Assembly (NCBI RefSeq): GCF_000701505.1
Contig: NZ_JNJB01000007.1
Location: forward strand, 395,302-459,301
DNA from: Dyadobacter crusticola DSM 16708
GTDB taxonomy: Bacteria; Bacteroidota; Bacteroidia; Cytophagales; Spirosomataceae
DNA length: 64,000 nt
Direction of reading: 5' to 3'
A model generated the notes under the pieces. That model saw only the letters and a list, made by a program, of their open reading frames with translations. It did no database searches and had not been told where the DNA came from. The position numbers and the translations under genes are program-made. Below, piece after piece: positions 8,727 through 17,100 of the stretch. Position 1 is the stretch's first letter; each line of letters starts with the position of its first letter.

Positions 8727-9428
8727 TTGAATAGTGATACCAATACACCGGATGAAGGCGAAGTCATTTTAATTGACAAACCTTTAACCTGGACTTCATT
8801 TGATGTTGCTAACAAACTCAAAAGAGCCTGTAAATTCAAAAAAATCGGTCACGCGGGCACATTAGATCCACTGGCAACTGGTTTACTGATTTTATGTACA
8901 GGCAAGAAAACCAAGCAGATCGACACCTACCAGGCTCAGGAAAAGGAATATACAGGCACATTTGTGTTAGGCAAAACAACTCCTTCCGTGGATCTGGAAA
9001 CTGAGTTCGATGCTGAATATCCCATTGACCATATTAATGCAGATCTGCTCGAAGCAGCACGTAAAAAGCTGACTGGCCCCATTGAACAGGTACCGCCCAT
9101 TTACTCGGCGGTGCGTGTGGATGGCGAGCGGCTTTATAAAAAAGCGCGGCGCGGAGAAGTAGCAGAAATCAAGAAACGTAATGTGGAAGTCTCGCTTTTC
9201 GAGATTGATGCTTCAAAGTTTCCGGCGATTGATTTTAGGATCATTTGTACAAAAGGTACTTATATTCGCAGTATTGTTCGTGATTTCGGCGAGTTCGCCG
9301 GAAGCGGCGCGTACCTGAGTGCTTTGTGCAGGACAAGAATAGGCGCCTTCGAACTAAAAGATGCCTGGAATCTGACCGATTTCATTCATCAGAAACGAGT
9401 AGCTCTGAAGTTAGACGTCGTCGAATGA
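8727..9428 (+). CDS. truB: tRNA pseudouridine(55) synthase TruB
   Basis: A 233-aa cytoplasmic enzyme that converts U55 of the tRNA T-loop to pseudouridine. The catalytic motif GHAGTLDPLATG carries the nucleophilic Asp (about residue 47), and KGTYIRSIVRDFG is the second family block. Initiation appears to be at a TTG (8727), as no in-frame ATG precedes the conserved VILIDKPLTWTS motif. Its last four bases overlap ribF (ATGA), so the two are translationally coupled. Confidence 0.95.
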   Translation: MNSDTNTPDEGEVILIDKPLTWTSFDVANKLKRACKFKKIGHAGTLDPLATGLLILCTGKKTKQIDTYQAQEKEYTGTFVLGKTTPSVDLETEFDAEYPIDHINADLLEAARKKLTGPIEQVPPIYSAVRVDGERLYKKARRGEVAEIKKRNVEVSLFEIDASKFPAIDFRIICTKGTYIRSIVRDFGEFAGSGAYLSALCRTRIGAFELKDAWNLTDFIHQKRVALKLDVVE

Positions 9429-10351
9429 AAATTTACCATAGCCTCGATTCCTTTTCCAAACTGGAATACGGCGTAGTTACAAGTGGCACCTTTGACGGTG
9501 TTCACCTGGGACATCAAAAGATCCTCTCGCGCCTGCTGGAAATATGCCGGCAAACAGGCGGAGAATCCGTGGTGCTCACGTTCTGGCCGCACCCTCGGAC
9601 GGTAGTCTCCGAAGACAGCCAATCCTTACAGCTCCTATCGACCGTTGAAGAGAAGATCGAGCTTTTCGCACAGCTTGGTATCCATCACCTGGCGATTGTT
9701 CCATTTACCCGCGCATTCTCTGAATTATCTTCCGACGAATTCATCCAGCAAATACTGGTCGACAAGATCGGTACCAAAAAGCTTGTGATTGGTTACGATC
9801 ACCGGTTTGGCAGGAACCGCGAGGGTAGCTTCGAGTTTTTGCAGGAAAATTGTTCCAAATACGGGTTTGAAGTTGAAGAAATCCTGCGTGCCGACATTGA
9901 AAATATGGCGATCAGCTCTTCCCGCATCCGCAAAGCATTGATTACCGGGCACATTGATGAAGCAAATGAGCTGCTTGGACGCGCTTATACGCTTTCCGGA
10001 ACTGTGGTAAAAGGCAAGCAGCTGGGTCGCACAATCGGCTTTCCTACTGCAAATGTGCAGCTGCATGAATCGTACAAGCTGGTGCCGATGAATGGTGTTT
10101 ACGTGATCCGCGCCACTTACCAGGATATTCGTTACAACGGAATGCTCAATATAGGGGTACGACCGACAGTGGACGGAACGATGCGTACCATTGAAGCGCA
10201 TCTTTTCGATTTTGACAAAGAAATTTACGGCGAAGACCTGAAACTGGAATTGCTGCATTACCTCCGCCCCGAGCAGAAATTCGGCGGCTTGGATATGCTG
10301 GTAAAACAGATCCAGATCGATAAAGAGAGTACCCTCGCCTACTTCGCCTGA
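9425..10351 (+). CDS. ribF: Bifunctional riboflavin kinase/FAD synthetase
   Basis: A 308-aa enzyme that phosphorylates riboflavin to FMN and adenylates FMN to FAD. The ATG at 9425 is chosen because it overlaps the truB stop by 4 nt and directly precedes the N-terminal nucleotidyltransferase domain. That domain (1-180) shows GTFDGVHLGHQKIL, HPR and YDHRFGRNREG. The C-terminal flavokinase domain (about 183-305) shows GRTIGFPTANV and NIGVRPTVDG. The pairing with truB is widespread. FAD made here would serve the many flavoenzymes nearby (ETF, disulfide reductase). Confidence 0.96.
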   Translation: MKIYHSLDSFSKLEYGVVTSGTFDGVHLGHQKILSRLLEICRQTGGESVVLTFWPHPRTVVSEDSQSLQLLSTVEEKIELFAQLGIHHLAIVPFTRAFSELSSDEFIQQILVDKIGTKKLVIGYDHRFGRNREGSFEFLQENCSKYGFEVEEILRADIENMAISSSRIRKALITGHIDEANELLGRAYTLSGTVVKGKQLGRTIGFPTANVQLHESYKLVPMNGVYVIRATYQDIRYNGMLNIGVRPTVDGTMRTIEAHLFDFDKEIYGEDLKLELLHYLRPEQKFGGLDMLVKQIQIDKESTLAYFA

Positions 10352-10376
10352 TTCAAACTAATTATCTTAGCTTATC

Positions 10377-10408
10377 AAAAGCGTGTCTTAACGGCGCGCT
10401 TTTATTGT
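10377..10408 (+). terminator. Terminator after ribF
   Basis: AAAAGCGTG (10377-10385) pairs with CGCGCTTTT (10395-10403) with one G-U pair and a 9-nt loop, followed by ATTGTTTT. It lies 26 bp past the ribF stop codon and separates the housekeeping run from the next operon. Confidence 0.75.
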
Positions 10409-10437
10409 TTTAAGAGAAAAAACACTCAACTTCAAAC

Positions 10438-11820
10438 ATGAAATACTACGACGCGATTGTAATTGGCTCCGGCCAGGCGGGAACTCCCCTATCCAGAAAG
10501 TTGGCCCAGTCGGGAATGAAAACGGCCCTCATTGAACGGCGATTTGCAGGAGGGACTTGTGTTAACGACGGCTGTTCCCCAACCAAAGCCATGATCGCGT
10601 CGGCAAAAGCAGCCTGGATTGCAAACAACAGCTCAGAATTGGGTGTTACCGCAGAAGAGGTGAAAATTGATTTCACGACCATCAGAAAGCGGAAAGATGA
10701 AATTGTGAAAAGAATGCGCAGCAACCTGGAAAAAGGCTTTGCTGGAACTGAAAACCTTGATCTGATCTACGGGAACGCGGTTTTCTCGGGAGAAAAAGAG
10801 GTGCGCATTCAGCTGAATGATGGTGGTGAGGAAACACTTACCGCCGACCTAATTTTCATAAACACCGGGTTGAGCCCGGCAGTACCGGATATCTCCGGGA
10901 TCGAAGACATTGACTATCTCACTTCCACAACCATACTCGACATCAATGAAGTACCCAGCCATTTGCTGATCCTCGGCAGCGGCTATATCGGGCTGGAATT
11001 CGGCCAGATGTTCAGCCGGTTTGGCGCAAAAGTGACCATTCTCGAACCCTCTGAGCGAATCCTGAAACATGAAGATGAAGATATCGCGAAAGCGATCACC
11101 GATATTGTCGCAGAAGAGGAGATCGAAATTTTGACCCAAACCAGGGCGGTGGGAGTTACGAGGCGTGAAAACGATATCCTGGTAACCGTTGACAGCGACG
11201 GAGAAAAGCACACAATCGAGTGCACACACGTACTTGTAGCAAGCGGAAGAAAACCGAACACTGATCAACTTGAACTTGGAAAAGCGGGTATCGAAGCAGA
11301 TGAGAAAGGATTTATCAAAGTGAATGATGAATTGGAAACGAATGTGAAAGGTATTTACGCGATTGGTGATGTAAAAGGCGGGCCTGCATTCACGCACATT
11401 TCTTATGATGATTATCGCGTAGTGTCTAACATTGTTATTGATAAAAAGAAAGATTCGATCGTCGGGAGGCAGCAACCCTATTGCATGTTTATCGATCCAC
11501 AGCTTGGCCGGGTGGGCATTACTGAACAGGACGCAAGGGAAAAAGGCCTTGACGTTCAGGTTTTTTCGATGAAAAATGACAGCGTCGCGCGGGCCATTGA
11601 AACTGGTGATACACGCGGAATGATGAAAGCTGTTGTGGATTCTAAAACCGGCAAAATTCTGGGTGCGTCCGTGCTCGCAGAAGAAGGAGGTGAAATCGTT
11701 ACTGCCATTGAGCTCGCCATGATGGGCGGACTGACTTTCGACCAGTTGCGTGACGGTATCTTCGCTCATCCCACCTATTCTGAGTCGCTGAATAACCTGT
11801 TTACGGAACCTGTTCGCTAA
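10438..11820 (+). CDS. FAD/NAD(P)-dependent disulfide reductase at the head of the egt operon
   Basis: A 460-aa class I pyridine nucleotide-disulfide oxidoreductase (glutathione/mycothione/lipoamide reductase type). It has the FAD-binding GSGQAGTPL loop, redox-active Cys41 and Cys46 in GGTCVNDGCSPTK, a second dinucleotide site GSGYIGLEFGQM (about 181-192), the FAD motif IGDVKGGPAFTH, and the interface HPTYSE with His444 and Glu449. It lacks the metal-binding N-terminal domain and the C-terminal Cys pair of mercuric reductase, so that common label is unlikely. The next gene begins 72 bp downstream with no terminator between, so it may belong to the ergothioneine operon. A role in reducing an ergothioneine-linked or other low-molecular-weight disulfide is inference. 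Confidence 0.9.
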   Translation: MKYYDAIVIGSGQAGTPLSRKLAQSGMKTALIERRFAGGTCVNDGCSPTKAMIASAKAAWIANNSSELGVTAEEVKIDFTTIRKRKDEIVKRMRSNLEKGFAGTENLDLIYGNAVFSGEKEVRIQLNDGGEETLTADLIFINTGLSPAVPDISGIEDIDYLTSTTILDINEVPSHLLILGSGYIGLEFGQMFSRFGAKVTILEPSERILKHEDEDIAKAITDIVAEEEIEILTQTRAVGVTRRENDILVTVDSDGEKHTIECTHVLVASGRKPNTDQLELGKAGIEADEKGFIKVNDELETNVKGIYAIGDVKGGPAFTHISYDDYRVVSNIVIDKKKDSIVGRQQPYCMFIDPQLGRVGITEQDAREKGLDVQVFSMKNDSVARAIETGDTRGMMKAVVDSKTGKILGASVLAEEGGEIVTAIELAMMGGLTFDQLRDGIFAHPTYSESLNNLFTEPVR

Positions 11821-11892
11821 TTTGCCTGTATAGGTTATTATTGCCGCACATTCCAAAACAAACTCAGCTACCCAAGCAGCGCAGTCAAATCT

Positions 11893-12846
11893 ATGATCCT
11901 GGCCACCAACATCAGTAAGAATTACGGAGAAATCCGCGCGGTCAGGAACATTTCCTTTGAGGTAAAACAAGGTGAAACAATGGTGCTGCTTGGTACCAGC
12001 GGCTGCGGAAAGACCACTACGCTGAAAATGATCAACCGCCTCATAGAGGCAAGCTCGGGGAAGATCGAGATCAATGGCCAGAATATTTTTGAGCAAAGTC
12101 CGGAGCTGCTGCGACGTACAATCGGTTACGTTTCCCAGAACAATGGCTTATTTCCGCATTTCACAGTTCGCGAGAACATAGGTATCGTACCAAAATTGCT
12201 GAAATGGGGACAACGAAAGACAACTGACCGGACCGAGCAGCTGTTGGAGCAATTGCAATTACCCGCCAGTGAGTTTGCAGACAAGTATCCCGACGAGCTC
12301 AGCGGCGGTCAGAAACAGCGCGTGGCAGTAGCGCGGGCATTGATCGCAGAGCCGGCAGTTTTACTGATGGACGAACCTTTCGGAGCACTTGATCCTGTAA
12401 CCCGCGCTGGTATCCGACACGAGTTTCAGCGTTTACCGGAACTGAAAAAGACGACAATTGTAATGGTCACTCACGATGTACAGGAAGCATTCGAGCTGGG
12501 CGACCGCATCTCCATTATGGATAAAGGTGAAATCGTGCAGTCTGGTACAGCTGCGGATCTGCTTTTCCGCCCGGCTCATACATTTATCAGCTCATTTTTC
12601 GATCATCAGAGACTTTTCTTCGAACTAAGTGCGGTTACGTTTGCAGAGATCTGGGAGCATTTGCCGGATTCAGATGGAGGCAAAGAACCCCAGTTTGCTT
12701 CTGAGCAGAGTTTGTGGGCAGGTTTAGGCCATTTATCAACTCACAACTTACAGGAGATATTTATAGCTGATCATTCCGGTAAGCAGAAACGGGCTGATCG
12801 GGCTACGATTTTCCGGGTGTTTAATCAAATCAAAAACGCGGATTAA
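11893..12846 (+). CDS. ABC transporter ATPase, EgtV/OpuBA-like
   Basis: A 317-aa ATP-binding subunit of the osmoprotectant/ergothioneine importer type. Walker A is GTSGCGKTT (about 34-42), the Q-loop lies near SQNN (81-84), the signature is LSGGQ (136-140), Walker B is VLLMDEPF (156-163) and the switch His is 194. The region after 225 is shorter and more divergent than the paired CBS domains of betaine-uptake ATPases, which favours a specialised importer over an osmosensing one. Its stop codon overlaps the next start by 1 nt (TAATG). It would energise the permease-binding protein encoded next. Confidence 0.9.
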   Translation: MILATNISKNYGEIRAVRNISFEVKQGETMVLLGTSGCGKTTTLKMINRLIEASSGKIEINGQNIFEQSPELLRRTIGYVSQNNGLFPHFTVRENIGIVPKLLKWGQRKTTDRTEQLLEQLQLPASEFADKYPDELSGGQKQRVAVARALIAEPAVLLMDEPFGALDPVTRAGIRHEFQRLPELKKTTIVMVTHDVQEAFELGDRISIMDKGEIVQSGTAADLLFRPAHTFISSFFDHQRLFFELSAVTFAEIWEHLPDSDGGKEPQFASEQSLWAGLGHLSTHNLQEIFIADHSGKQKRADRATIFRVFNQIKNAD

Positions 12847-14423
12847 TGGAGCAGCAACAAGGTCTTTGGGAATTCATGGCCCAGCAGTCCGACAAGCTGT
12901 GGAGCCAAACTGTGGCGCACATTGGTCTTACCTGCATATCACTGCTGCTCTCCGCAGCTGTGGCACTTCCGCTCGGCATCTGGATTGCCCGCAAGAACAA
13001 AGCCGCCTGGTTTGTGCTGGGAGTTGCCGGAATTTTACAGACCATCCCAAGCGTCGCATTGCTCGGATTTCTGATCCCGCTGCTCGGGATCGGCGCCATG
13101 CCCGCGATCACTGCTTTATTCCTGTATGCCCTGCTACCCATGATCCGAAATACCTATACCGGTATCAGGAATGTGGATCCGGCCGTGACAGAAGCAGCCC
13201 GCGCAATGGGAATGCGCGCCTCCGAGATCCTGCTGAGTGTGGAGCTTCCGCTGGCCATGCCGGTAATTCTGGCTGGCATTCGGACTGCGGCCGTCATCAA
13301 TGTAGGTGTGGCAACCCTGGCCGCGTACATCGCTGCGGGTGGACTGGGTGAGTTCATCTTCGGCGGCATTGCATTGAACAACAGCAACATGATCCTTGCC
13401 GGGGCGATACCAGCCGCATTGCTCGCCATCATTTTCGATTTCCTGCTCTCACTTTTGCAAAAAGCAAACTTTCAGAAAATGAGAGTCGTACTTTTTGCCT
13501 TTCCTATCCTCCTGCTTACGCTCTCTTCTTTCTACCTGCTTCCTGTAGCACAAACCAAACTGCTGGCAGGCTTTACACCTGAATTCATGGGACGCGAGGA
13601 TGGGTACCTGGGGTTGAAGTCAAAGTACGGGCTGGATATTTCTACGGTCGTCATCAGCGATGCCGTCATGTACAAGGCAGCTTTTGAGAAGAAGCTCGAT
13701 GTGATCAGCGGATACAGTACCGACGGCCGCCTGAAAGCATTCGACCTGATCACATTGGAAGATGACCGCCACATTTTCCCGCCATATTATGCCTCACCCC
13801 TGATCCGGAAAGATGCACTGCAACGCTACCCCGAGCTGGAAAGCGCATTAAACCTGCTTGCTGGTAAGATCAACGATTCGATTATGACCGAATTGAACTA
13901 CCGCGTAGATTATCAGAAACAGGCACCAGAGAAAGTGGCTGCTGATTTCCTGAAATCCATTGGTTTGTACAAAAAATCGTTAAATGGGAATAAAGGCATC
14001 GTGCGACTTGGTTCCAAAATCTTTGCAGAACAGTACATTCTGATCAATATGTATAGAATATTGATCGAGGGAAATACAGAATTAAAAACCGTTGCCCGCA
14101 CCGGATTGGGTGGAACAAAAATCTGCTTCGACGCACTCGCTAACAATGAAATAGATATGTATCCGGAATACACCGGCACCGGCTTGCTGGTCATTTTGCA
14201 ACCCGATCCACAGACTGTCAAAAAGGTGAGCGGTGATAGAGATAAAACCTTTAAATACGTAAGCAGCGAATTTGAAAGACTTTATGATATGCAGTGGCTC
14301 AGACCGATCGGGTTCAATAATGCCTACGCATTGATGATGCGAAAACAACAGGCACAATCATTGCATATCAATTCCATAACCGCATTAAAACAGTACCTGT
14401 CTGATGACCAACCACAGCATTAG
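12846..14423 (+). CDS. Permease fused to a circularly permuted solute-binding domain (EgtU/OpuB-like)
   Basis: A 525-aa inner-membrane protein. Residues 20-207 are the permease with about five membrane segments and the EAA loop (AARAMGMRASEILLSVELPLAMP, split around 117-139). A further membrane segment (213-235) leads into a periplasmic binding domain. In the OpuCC/EgtU family the order is lobe start (GS..F.EQ..L, then GLGGT..C..AL, EYTGT, GFNN.YAL) followed by EF..R.DGY, YSTDGR, LEDD...FPPY and LN..V. Here the second half comes first (about 238-376) and the first half last (about 383-519), ending at HINSITALKQ where the other half should begin. This is a circular permutation. The gene overlaps egtB by 20 nt, so ergothioneine or its precursor is the best guess for the ligand; a betaine cannot be excluded. 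Confidence 0.88.
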   Translation: MEQQQGLWEFMAQQSDKLWSQTVAHIGLTCISLLLSAAVALPLGIWIARKNKAAWFVLGVAGILQTIPSVALLGFLIPLLGIGAMPAITALFLYALLPMIRNTYTGIRNVDPAVTEAARAMGMRASEILLSVELPLAMPVILAGIRTAAVINVGVATLAAYIAAGGLGEFIFGGIALNNSNMILAGAIPAALLAIIFDFLLSLLQKANFQKMRVVLFAFPILLLTLSSFYLLPVAQTKLLAGFTPEFMGREDGYLGLKSKYGLDISTVVISDAVMYKAAFEKKLDVISGYSTDGRLKAFDLITLEDDRHIFPPYYASPLIRKDALQRYPELESALNLLAGKINDSIMTELNYRVDYQKQAPEKVAADFLKSIGLYKKSLNGNKGIVRLGSKIFAEQYILINMYRILIEGNTELKTVARTGLGGTKICFDALANNEIDMYPEYTGTGLLVILQPDPQTVKKVSGDRDKTFKYVSSEFERLYDMQWLRPIGFNNAYALMMRKQQAQSLHINSITALKQYLSDDQPQH

Positions 14424-15561
14424 GGACGATTACAATAGTGTCAGGAAGTACAGCGAGCAGATTTGTGCTCCCCTTGCCAATGAAGACTATGTTCCGCAGC
14501 CTGTCCCATTCGTAAGCCCGCCGAAGTGGCACCTGGCGCATTCAACCTGGTTTTTTGAAACCTTTATCCTGAAACAGTTTCAGCCGGGCTACAAAGAATA
14601 TGATCCGGATTTTAATTTCCTTTTCAATAGCTATTATAACAACATCGGGGAACGTACAATGCGTACCGACCGCGGTAATATGACTCGCCCTACCACCGAA
14701 GCTGTGTACGCGTACCGCAGACGCGTGGATGCTTGCATGGACGAGTTACTGGATCGCGACCTGGATCAGGATACGCTTTCGCTTATCAGGCTGGGACTGC
14801 ATCACGAGCAGCAGCACCAGGAACTGCTGGTCACAGATATCAAGTACATTCTCGGCCACAATCCGCTTTTCCCCGTTTACAAGTCCGGACACAATCTTGT
14901 TGGTGCCAAAAACGCGGAAACGGGCTTCCTGACCATTCCCGAAGGAGTTTACGACATCGGCTTCTCCGGCGACGGCTTTTGCTTTGATAATGAGCTTGGA
15001 AAACACAAGGTATACCTGCACGAATTCGAGATCAGCAAAGGGCTGGTTACCAATGCTGAGTACCTGGAATTCATGAATGCAGGAGGCTACTCGGACTTCA
15101 ATCTCTGGCTGGATGAAGGCTGGTCTTGGGTAAATGAGCATGCTGTGAATGCGCCGATGTACTGGCATAAAGTGGCTGGCGAGTGGCACTATTTCACATT
15201 GAACGGCTTGCAAAAAGTAGATCCGGACGCGATTTTAAGTCACGTAAGTTTTTATGAAGCCGCCGCTTTCGCGCAATGGAAGCAAATGCGTTTGCCTACT
15301 GAATTTGAATGGGAAATTGCCTCTGTTAACCTCGACTGGGGCCAGCGCTGGGAATGGACCAACAGTGCCTACCTTCCCTACCCCGGATTTACCAAAGCAC
15401 CGGGCGCCGTGGGCGAGTATAATGGTAAGTTCATGATCAATCAAATGGTATTGCGCGGTGCTTCCGTGGCCACTTCGCCGGAGCATAGCCGACGTACTTA
15501 CCGCAATTTTTTTCACGCCCCTGAACGCTGGCAGTACACCGGAATCAGGTTGGTCAAATAA
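14404..15561 (+). CDS. egtB: Ergothioneine biosynthesis sulfoxide synthase EgtB
   Basis: A 385-aa non-haem iron enzyme that joins a thiol donor to the imidazole of trimethylhistidine (hercynine) using oxygen. The N-terminal DinB-like domain has HLAHSTWFF (His43/His46) and HHEQQHQELL (His134 and His138), matching the three-His iron site of characterised EgtB. The C-terminal formylglycine-enzyme-like fold (about 165-385) has RLPTEFEWEIA and ends in YTGIRLVK. No egtA or egtC is nearby, so a cysteine-using type is plausible rather than the gamma-glutamylcysteine route. The start overlaps the transporter gene by 20 nt, indicating coupling. Confidence 0.92.
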   Translation: MTNHSIRDDYNSVRKYSEQICAPLANEDYVPQPVPFVSPPKWHLAHSTWFFETFILKQFQPGYKEYDPDFNFLFNSYYNNIGERTMRTDRGNMTRPTTEAVYAYRRRVDACMDELLDRDLDQDTLSLIRLGLHHEQQHQELLVTDIKYILGHNPLFPVYKSGHNLVGAKNAETGFLTIPEGVYDIGFSGDGFCFDNELGKHKVYLHEFEISKGLVTNAEYLEFMNAGGYSDFNLWLDEGWSWVNEHAVNAPMYWHKVAGEWHYFTLNGLQKVDPDAILSHVSFYEAAAFAQWKQMRLPTEFEWEIASVNLDWGQRWEWTNSAYLPYPGFTKAPGAVGEYNGKFMINQMVLRGASVATSPEHSRRTYRNFFHAPERWQYTGIRLVK

Positions 15562-15577
15562 TCGCTTCACACCAGAT

Positions 15578-16522
15578 ATGTCAGAGAATTCATTCGCAAC
15601 AGATATACACATTGGCCTTACAGCTCCATTAAAGCACGTTTCCTCCAAATATTTCTACGATGATATAGGCAGCGGGATTTTTCAGGATATTATGAAAATG
15701 CCTGAATATTATCCCACACCCTGCGAGTTTGAAATCCTGTCGCTGCAAGGAGAACAAATCTTCGGAAAGCTCGGATTTAGCAAGCCTTTCAGCGTTGTTG
15801 AATTCGGTGCCGGCGACGGGGTAAAAACGAGGCAGCTGCTCAAAAAGCTGATCGAGAACGGCGCTGATTTCTCCTATATCCCGATTGATATTTCAAAAAA
15901 AGCGATAGATGAACTCGTCGAGAACATGCGTGTTCATTTACCTGATCTCAAAATTGCGCCGAAAGTAGGCAACTACTTCTCGATGATGGAAGAGCTGTCA
16001 GTTTCAAATACCCCGAGCCTGTTTTTGTTTTTGGGCGGAAATATCGGGAACTATGAACAGGAACAGGTTAAAGGTCTGCTTTCAGATTTCCGTCGCAATA
16101 TGAAGCCGGGCGACAAGCTGCTCACAGGGTTCGACCTTCAAAAAAATCCGGCTACGATCCGCTGCGCCTACGACGATCCGAAGGGAATTACAAAGGCTTT
16201 TAACATCAATTTGCTGCACCGTATTAACCGGGAGCTGGGCGGAAATTTCAATACCACCCAATTTGACTTTTACTCCCACTATAACCCGCTTAATGGAGAA
16301 GTGCGGAGCTACCTGGTTAGCTTATCACCACAAAAGGTTTTTGTGAAGGAAACCAACCACACCTATTCCTTCGAGCGGAACGAGCTGATCTGGACTGAGC
16401 TTTCCAAAAAGTATACACTAACGGAAATCGAGCGTGTTGCTGCTGCGAATGGATTTACCGTTATTGAACATTTTCTGGATTGCAAACATTATTTCAGCGA
16501 CAGTCTCTGGACATTAGCCTGA
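15578..16522 (+). CDS. egtD: L-histidine N-alpha-methyltransferase EgtD
   Basis: A 314-aa SAM-dependent enzyme that trimethylates histidine to hercynine, the EgtB substrate. I start at the ATG at 15578, 16 bp after egtB. The family motif SSKYFYDDIGSGIF is at about 22-35, the SAM loop EFGAGDG at 75-81, and FLGGNIGNY at about 152-160. A terminator follows at once. Together egtB and egtD supply the core of ergothioneine synthesis; the last step, the C-S lyase EgtE, is not in the window and could be done by an unlinked PLP enzyme. Confidence 0.94.
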   Translation: MSENSFATDIHIGLTAPLKHVSSKYFYDDIGSGIFQDIMKMPEYYPTPCEFEILSLQGEQIFGKLGFSKPFSVVEFGAGDGVKTRQLLKKLIENGADFSYIPIDISKKAIDELVENMRVHLPDLKIAPKVGNYFSMMEELSVSNTPSLFLFLGGNIGNYEQEQVKGLLSDFRRNMKPGDKLLTGFDLQKNPATIRCAYDDPKGITKAFNINLLHRINRELGGNFNTTQFDFYSHYNPLNGEVRSYLVSLSPQKVFVKETNHTYSFERNELIWTELSKKYTLTEIERVAAANGFTVIEHFLDCKHYFSDSLWTLA

Positions 16523-16526
16523 CCGT

Positions 16527-16558
16527 AAAAAAAGCAGGCTCCTCGTAGAGCCTGCGCT
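16527..16558. terminator. Shared terminator between egtD and the 16580-16867 gene
   Basis: GCAGGCTC (16534-16541) pairs perfectly with GAGCCTGC (16548-16555) around a 6-nt loop. On the minus strand it is followed by seven T residues (16527-16533), a strong terminator for the convergent small gene. On the plus strand the T-tract is weak, but it lies 11 bp past egtD. Confidence 0.85.
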
Positions 16559-16579
16559 TGTATTCAAAAAATCGCTTCG

Positions 16580-16867
16580 TTAACGCGACACAAATTTGTT
16601 GAACCTGCTTTCCTTACCATCAGCTGTTTTATCCTGATATAAGAATTGAAGGTTGCTTTCGTCAAACTTCTCGAAAAACTCCTCCCAGGTAATTTCTTCC
16701 AATTTCCCTTCGCCACTATATCCGGGAAAATCGATACGGAGAATGCCGGTGTGTTCGTCTTTATCGCCTGTACCTATAACGGTCGAAGGTTTTCCGCCGC
16801 GTTTTTCAACCCAGGCTTTGATTTCTTTGTGATCTGTTGTGCTCGATGAAGTGCTTTTAGTAGCCAT
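16580..16867 (-). CDS. Conserved small soluble protein
   Basis: A 95-aa hydrophilic protein starting at MATKSTSSS; upstream codons in frame (to 16927) are unlikely to be used. It contains WVEKRGGKPSTVIGTG, GILRIDFPGYSGEG and ITWEEFFEKFDESNL. From memory this is a widespread small family of unknown function, sometimes mislabelled as a glucan branching enzyme. It has no catalytic motif that I can see. The first residues are a Ser/Thr-rich tail. It has its own strong terminator and is convergent with egtD. Confidence 0.72.
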   Translation of the reverse strand: MATKSTSSSTTDHKEIKAWVEKRGGKPSTVIGTGDKDEHTGILRIDFPGYSGEGKLEEITWEEFFEKFDESNLQFLYQDKTADGKESRFNKFVSR

Positions 16868-17100
16868 GATCTTCGTTTTTGGTTTATGCCAGAAAGAACT
16901 AAAAAACTGTGCCCCCACAACCCACACTGCTCACCTGCCGGATTGGGTCACATTGATCCTTCGAAGAGACGCATACGCTTCGTTTCAGAACTTAATTTTG
17001 ACATTATTTTACCTAGTCAAAAAGCTGCTGACATACTGCTGTCACTCCGCCGCATTTAGTTTGTACTGTAACAAAAAACCACAACAAAACTGAATTAGAC

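Noticed and set aside
10438..11820. Mercuric reductase as product name
   Set aside because: The N-terminal metal-binding domain and the C-terminal Cys pair of MerA are absent, and no mer genes are nearby.
10849..12096. Long minus-strand open frame (415 codons) opposite the disulfide reductase and ABC ATPase
   Set aside because: It is antisense to two well-supported genes, starts inside one and ends inside the other, and its translation has no domain or signal. It is a shadow of the codon usage of the plus strand.
11893..14423. Glycine-betaine/choline importer as the main call for the ABC genes
   Set aside because: Still possible, but the ATPase lacks clear paired CBS domains and the permease gene overlaps egtB by 20 nt, which favours an ergothioneine-related substrate.
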